DNA of 6,547 nt from Nanobdellota archaeon (GTDB taxonomy: Archaea; Nanobdellota; Nanobdellia; Pacearchaeales; GW2011-AR1). A program made the translations under genes and the position numbers. This document shows, in pieces, positions 5,872 through 6,547 of this stretch; position 1 is the first letter of the stretch; every line of letters starts with the position of its first letter. The stretch is taken from the NCBI GenBank assembly GCA_020056045.1, contig JAGVIM010000124.1:1-6547 (forward strand). The letters run 5' to 3'. The notes under the pieces were generated by a model, which saw only the letters and a program-made list of their open reading frames with translations, did no database searches and had not been told where the DNA came from.

Positions 5872-6547
5872 TTTTTCTTTTCCTTTTTATTTTTTATATT
5901 CTCTTCATTCTTCAAAAGATTAATTGTGTCTACCCAGTCTATCTTTGTAGGACATACTCTCAAACATCTCCCACAACCAACACACATATATTTGCCACGT
6001 CTTTTTTTGTAATATACTATTTTATGATAAACAAAATGTTTAAATCTTGATAATCTAGAGTCTCTATAGGATTTTCCTCCAGCAACTCTTGTAAATGATT
6101 TTAGTTGACAAGAGATTTGATTCCTTGTTCTCTTACCATCCTTTAAGTTTATGTCTATACTGTCCTTTATATCAAAACAGTTACATGTTGGGCAATAGGC
6201 TGTGCATGCAGAACAACTCAAACATTTTTCAGAATCTGTCTCCCATATCTTATTTTTATAATCATCTTCAATATTTTTATCTATTAAAAATTTATTATTT
6301 TTAGGTTCTGGTATTTTTATTTCTTTTTTTACTTTTGTTAAATTTTTTACTAATTTTTCTCCTTTTTTTGATCCAACTGAGATATAATAATTAGTTCCCC
6401 TTGGATAAAAAAATAAATCATAATAATCTGTGAGTTCCATTGAATTACAAAAGCAATAATTATCAGGATTTTCACAAAACATTCCAATCAAAATAGTATT
6501 TTTTCTTTTTTCTATATATTGAGAATCATACATTAGTTTATCCAAAA
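5868..6547 (-). CDS. hydB: Hydrogenase iron-sulfur beta subunit, C-terminal part (5' end outside window)
   Basis: Iron-sulfur subunit that links the HydG flavoprotein to the HydD/HydA catalytic pair in the sulfhydrogenase. Only about the last 225 residues are present; Thermococcales homologues are about 340-370, so some 130-140 N-terminal residues lie beyond the right edge. The leading TTG at 6545 is an internal Leu codon, not a start, since homology to beta subunits is already under way. Numbering from it, two ferredoxin-type [4Fe-4S] motifs are at Cys108-111-114-118 (CLSCSACTAYC) and Cys188-191-194-198 (CVGCGRCLRVC). Further family-like cysteines are Cys24, Cys31 and Cys33 (NYCFCN), Cys121, Cys123 and Cys146 (SCQ before VAGG), possibly serving a further cluster. 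The C-terminus is a Lys-rich tail. It is the first of the four hyd genes in transcription order, so the operon promoter is not in the window. Confidence 0.92.
   Translation of the reverse strand, partial: LDKLMYDSQYIEKRKNTILIGMFCENPDNYCFCNSMELTDYYDLFFYPRGTNYYISVGSKKGEKLVKNLTKVKKEIKIPEPKNNKFLIDKNIEDDYKNKIWETDSEKCLSCSACTAYCPTCNCFDIKDSIDINLKDGKRTRNQISCQLKSFTRVAGGKSYRDSRLSRFKHFVYHKIVYYKKRRGKYMCVGCGRCLRVCPTKIDWVDTINLLKNEENIKNKKEKKK

Noticed and set aside
6543..6545. TTG at 6545 as a full-length hydB start
   Set aside because: The visible sequence already aligns with the middle of beta subunits and lacks their first 130-140 residues; the gene runs off the window.
1..6547. CRISPR array, tRNA/rRNA, insertion sequence or long repeats
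   Set aside because: No regularly spaced repeats, cloverleaf, transposase or terminal inverted repeats were seen; nearly the whole window is protein-coding.

Overview
The window looks like an assembled metagenomic contig from an AT-rich archaeon, most plausibly a small-genome DPANN lineage of the Woesearchaeota/Pacearchaeota/Nanoarchaeota kind. The archaeal call rests on a short archaeal-type triosephosphate isomerase, a Thermococcales-like hydBGDA gene order, dense ATGA overlaps, and one gene that looks leaderless behind a TATA-like box. The DPANN assignment is inferred from base composition, Lys/Ile-rich proteins and compactness; no phylogeny was run. The first 13 bases are Illumina TruSeq adapter, so the left edge is a real contig end with untrimmed read-through.

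Left part, + strand (15-1874): a D-lactate-dehydrogenase-like D-2-hydroxyacid dehydrogenase, cut at its 5' end and broken by an in-frame TAA at 234-236 where the family has a conserved Glu; then triosephosphate isomerase (ATGA overlap); then hypA one base further on. After 84 bases with a possible promoter come hypC, an unrecognised 162-residue protein with a CxxC motif, and a HycI/HybD-type hydrogenase maturation endopeptidase, all overlapping (1959-3020).

Right part, - strand (3021-6547): a complete large subunit (hydA), small subunit (hydD) and flavoprotein (hydG) and the C-terminal part of the iron-sulfur subunit (hydB) of a group 3b-like soluble [NiFe] hydrogenase (sulfhydrogenase). Transcription order is hydB-hydG-hydD-hydA, each junction having or permitting an ATGA overlap. 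The operon converges on the maturation genes, and the hydA and protease stop codons touch with no spacer.

Together the genes suggest a fermentative cell that runs lower glycolysis and disposes of reductant as D-lactate and/or H2. Electrons would pass between NAD(P)H and protons by way of HydG (FAD, 2Fe-2S), HydB and HydD (4Fe-4S clusters) and HydA (NiFe). HypA delivers nickel, HypC helps carry the Fe(CN)2CO unit, and the protease trims the HydA tail. hypB, hypD, hypE and hypF are not in the window. The most interesting candidate novelty is the unknown 162-residue protein: it sits between hypC and the protease, and its C-terminus resembles the HypC His-containing motif that the neighbouring HypC has lost.
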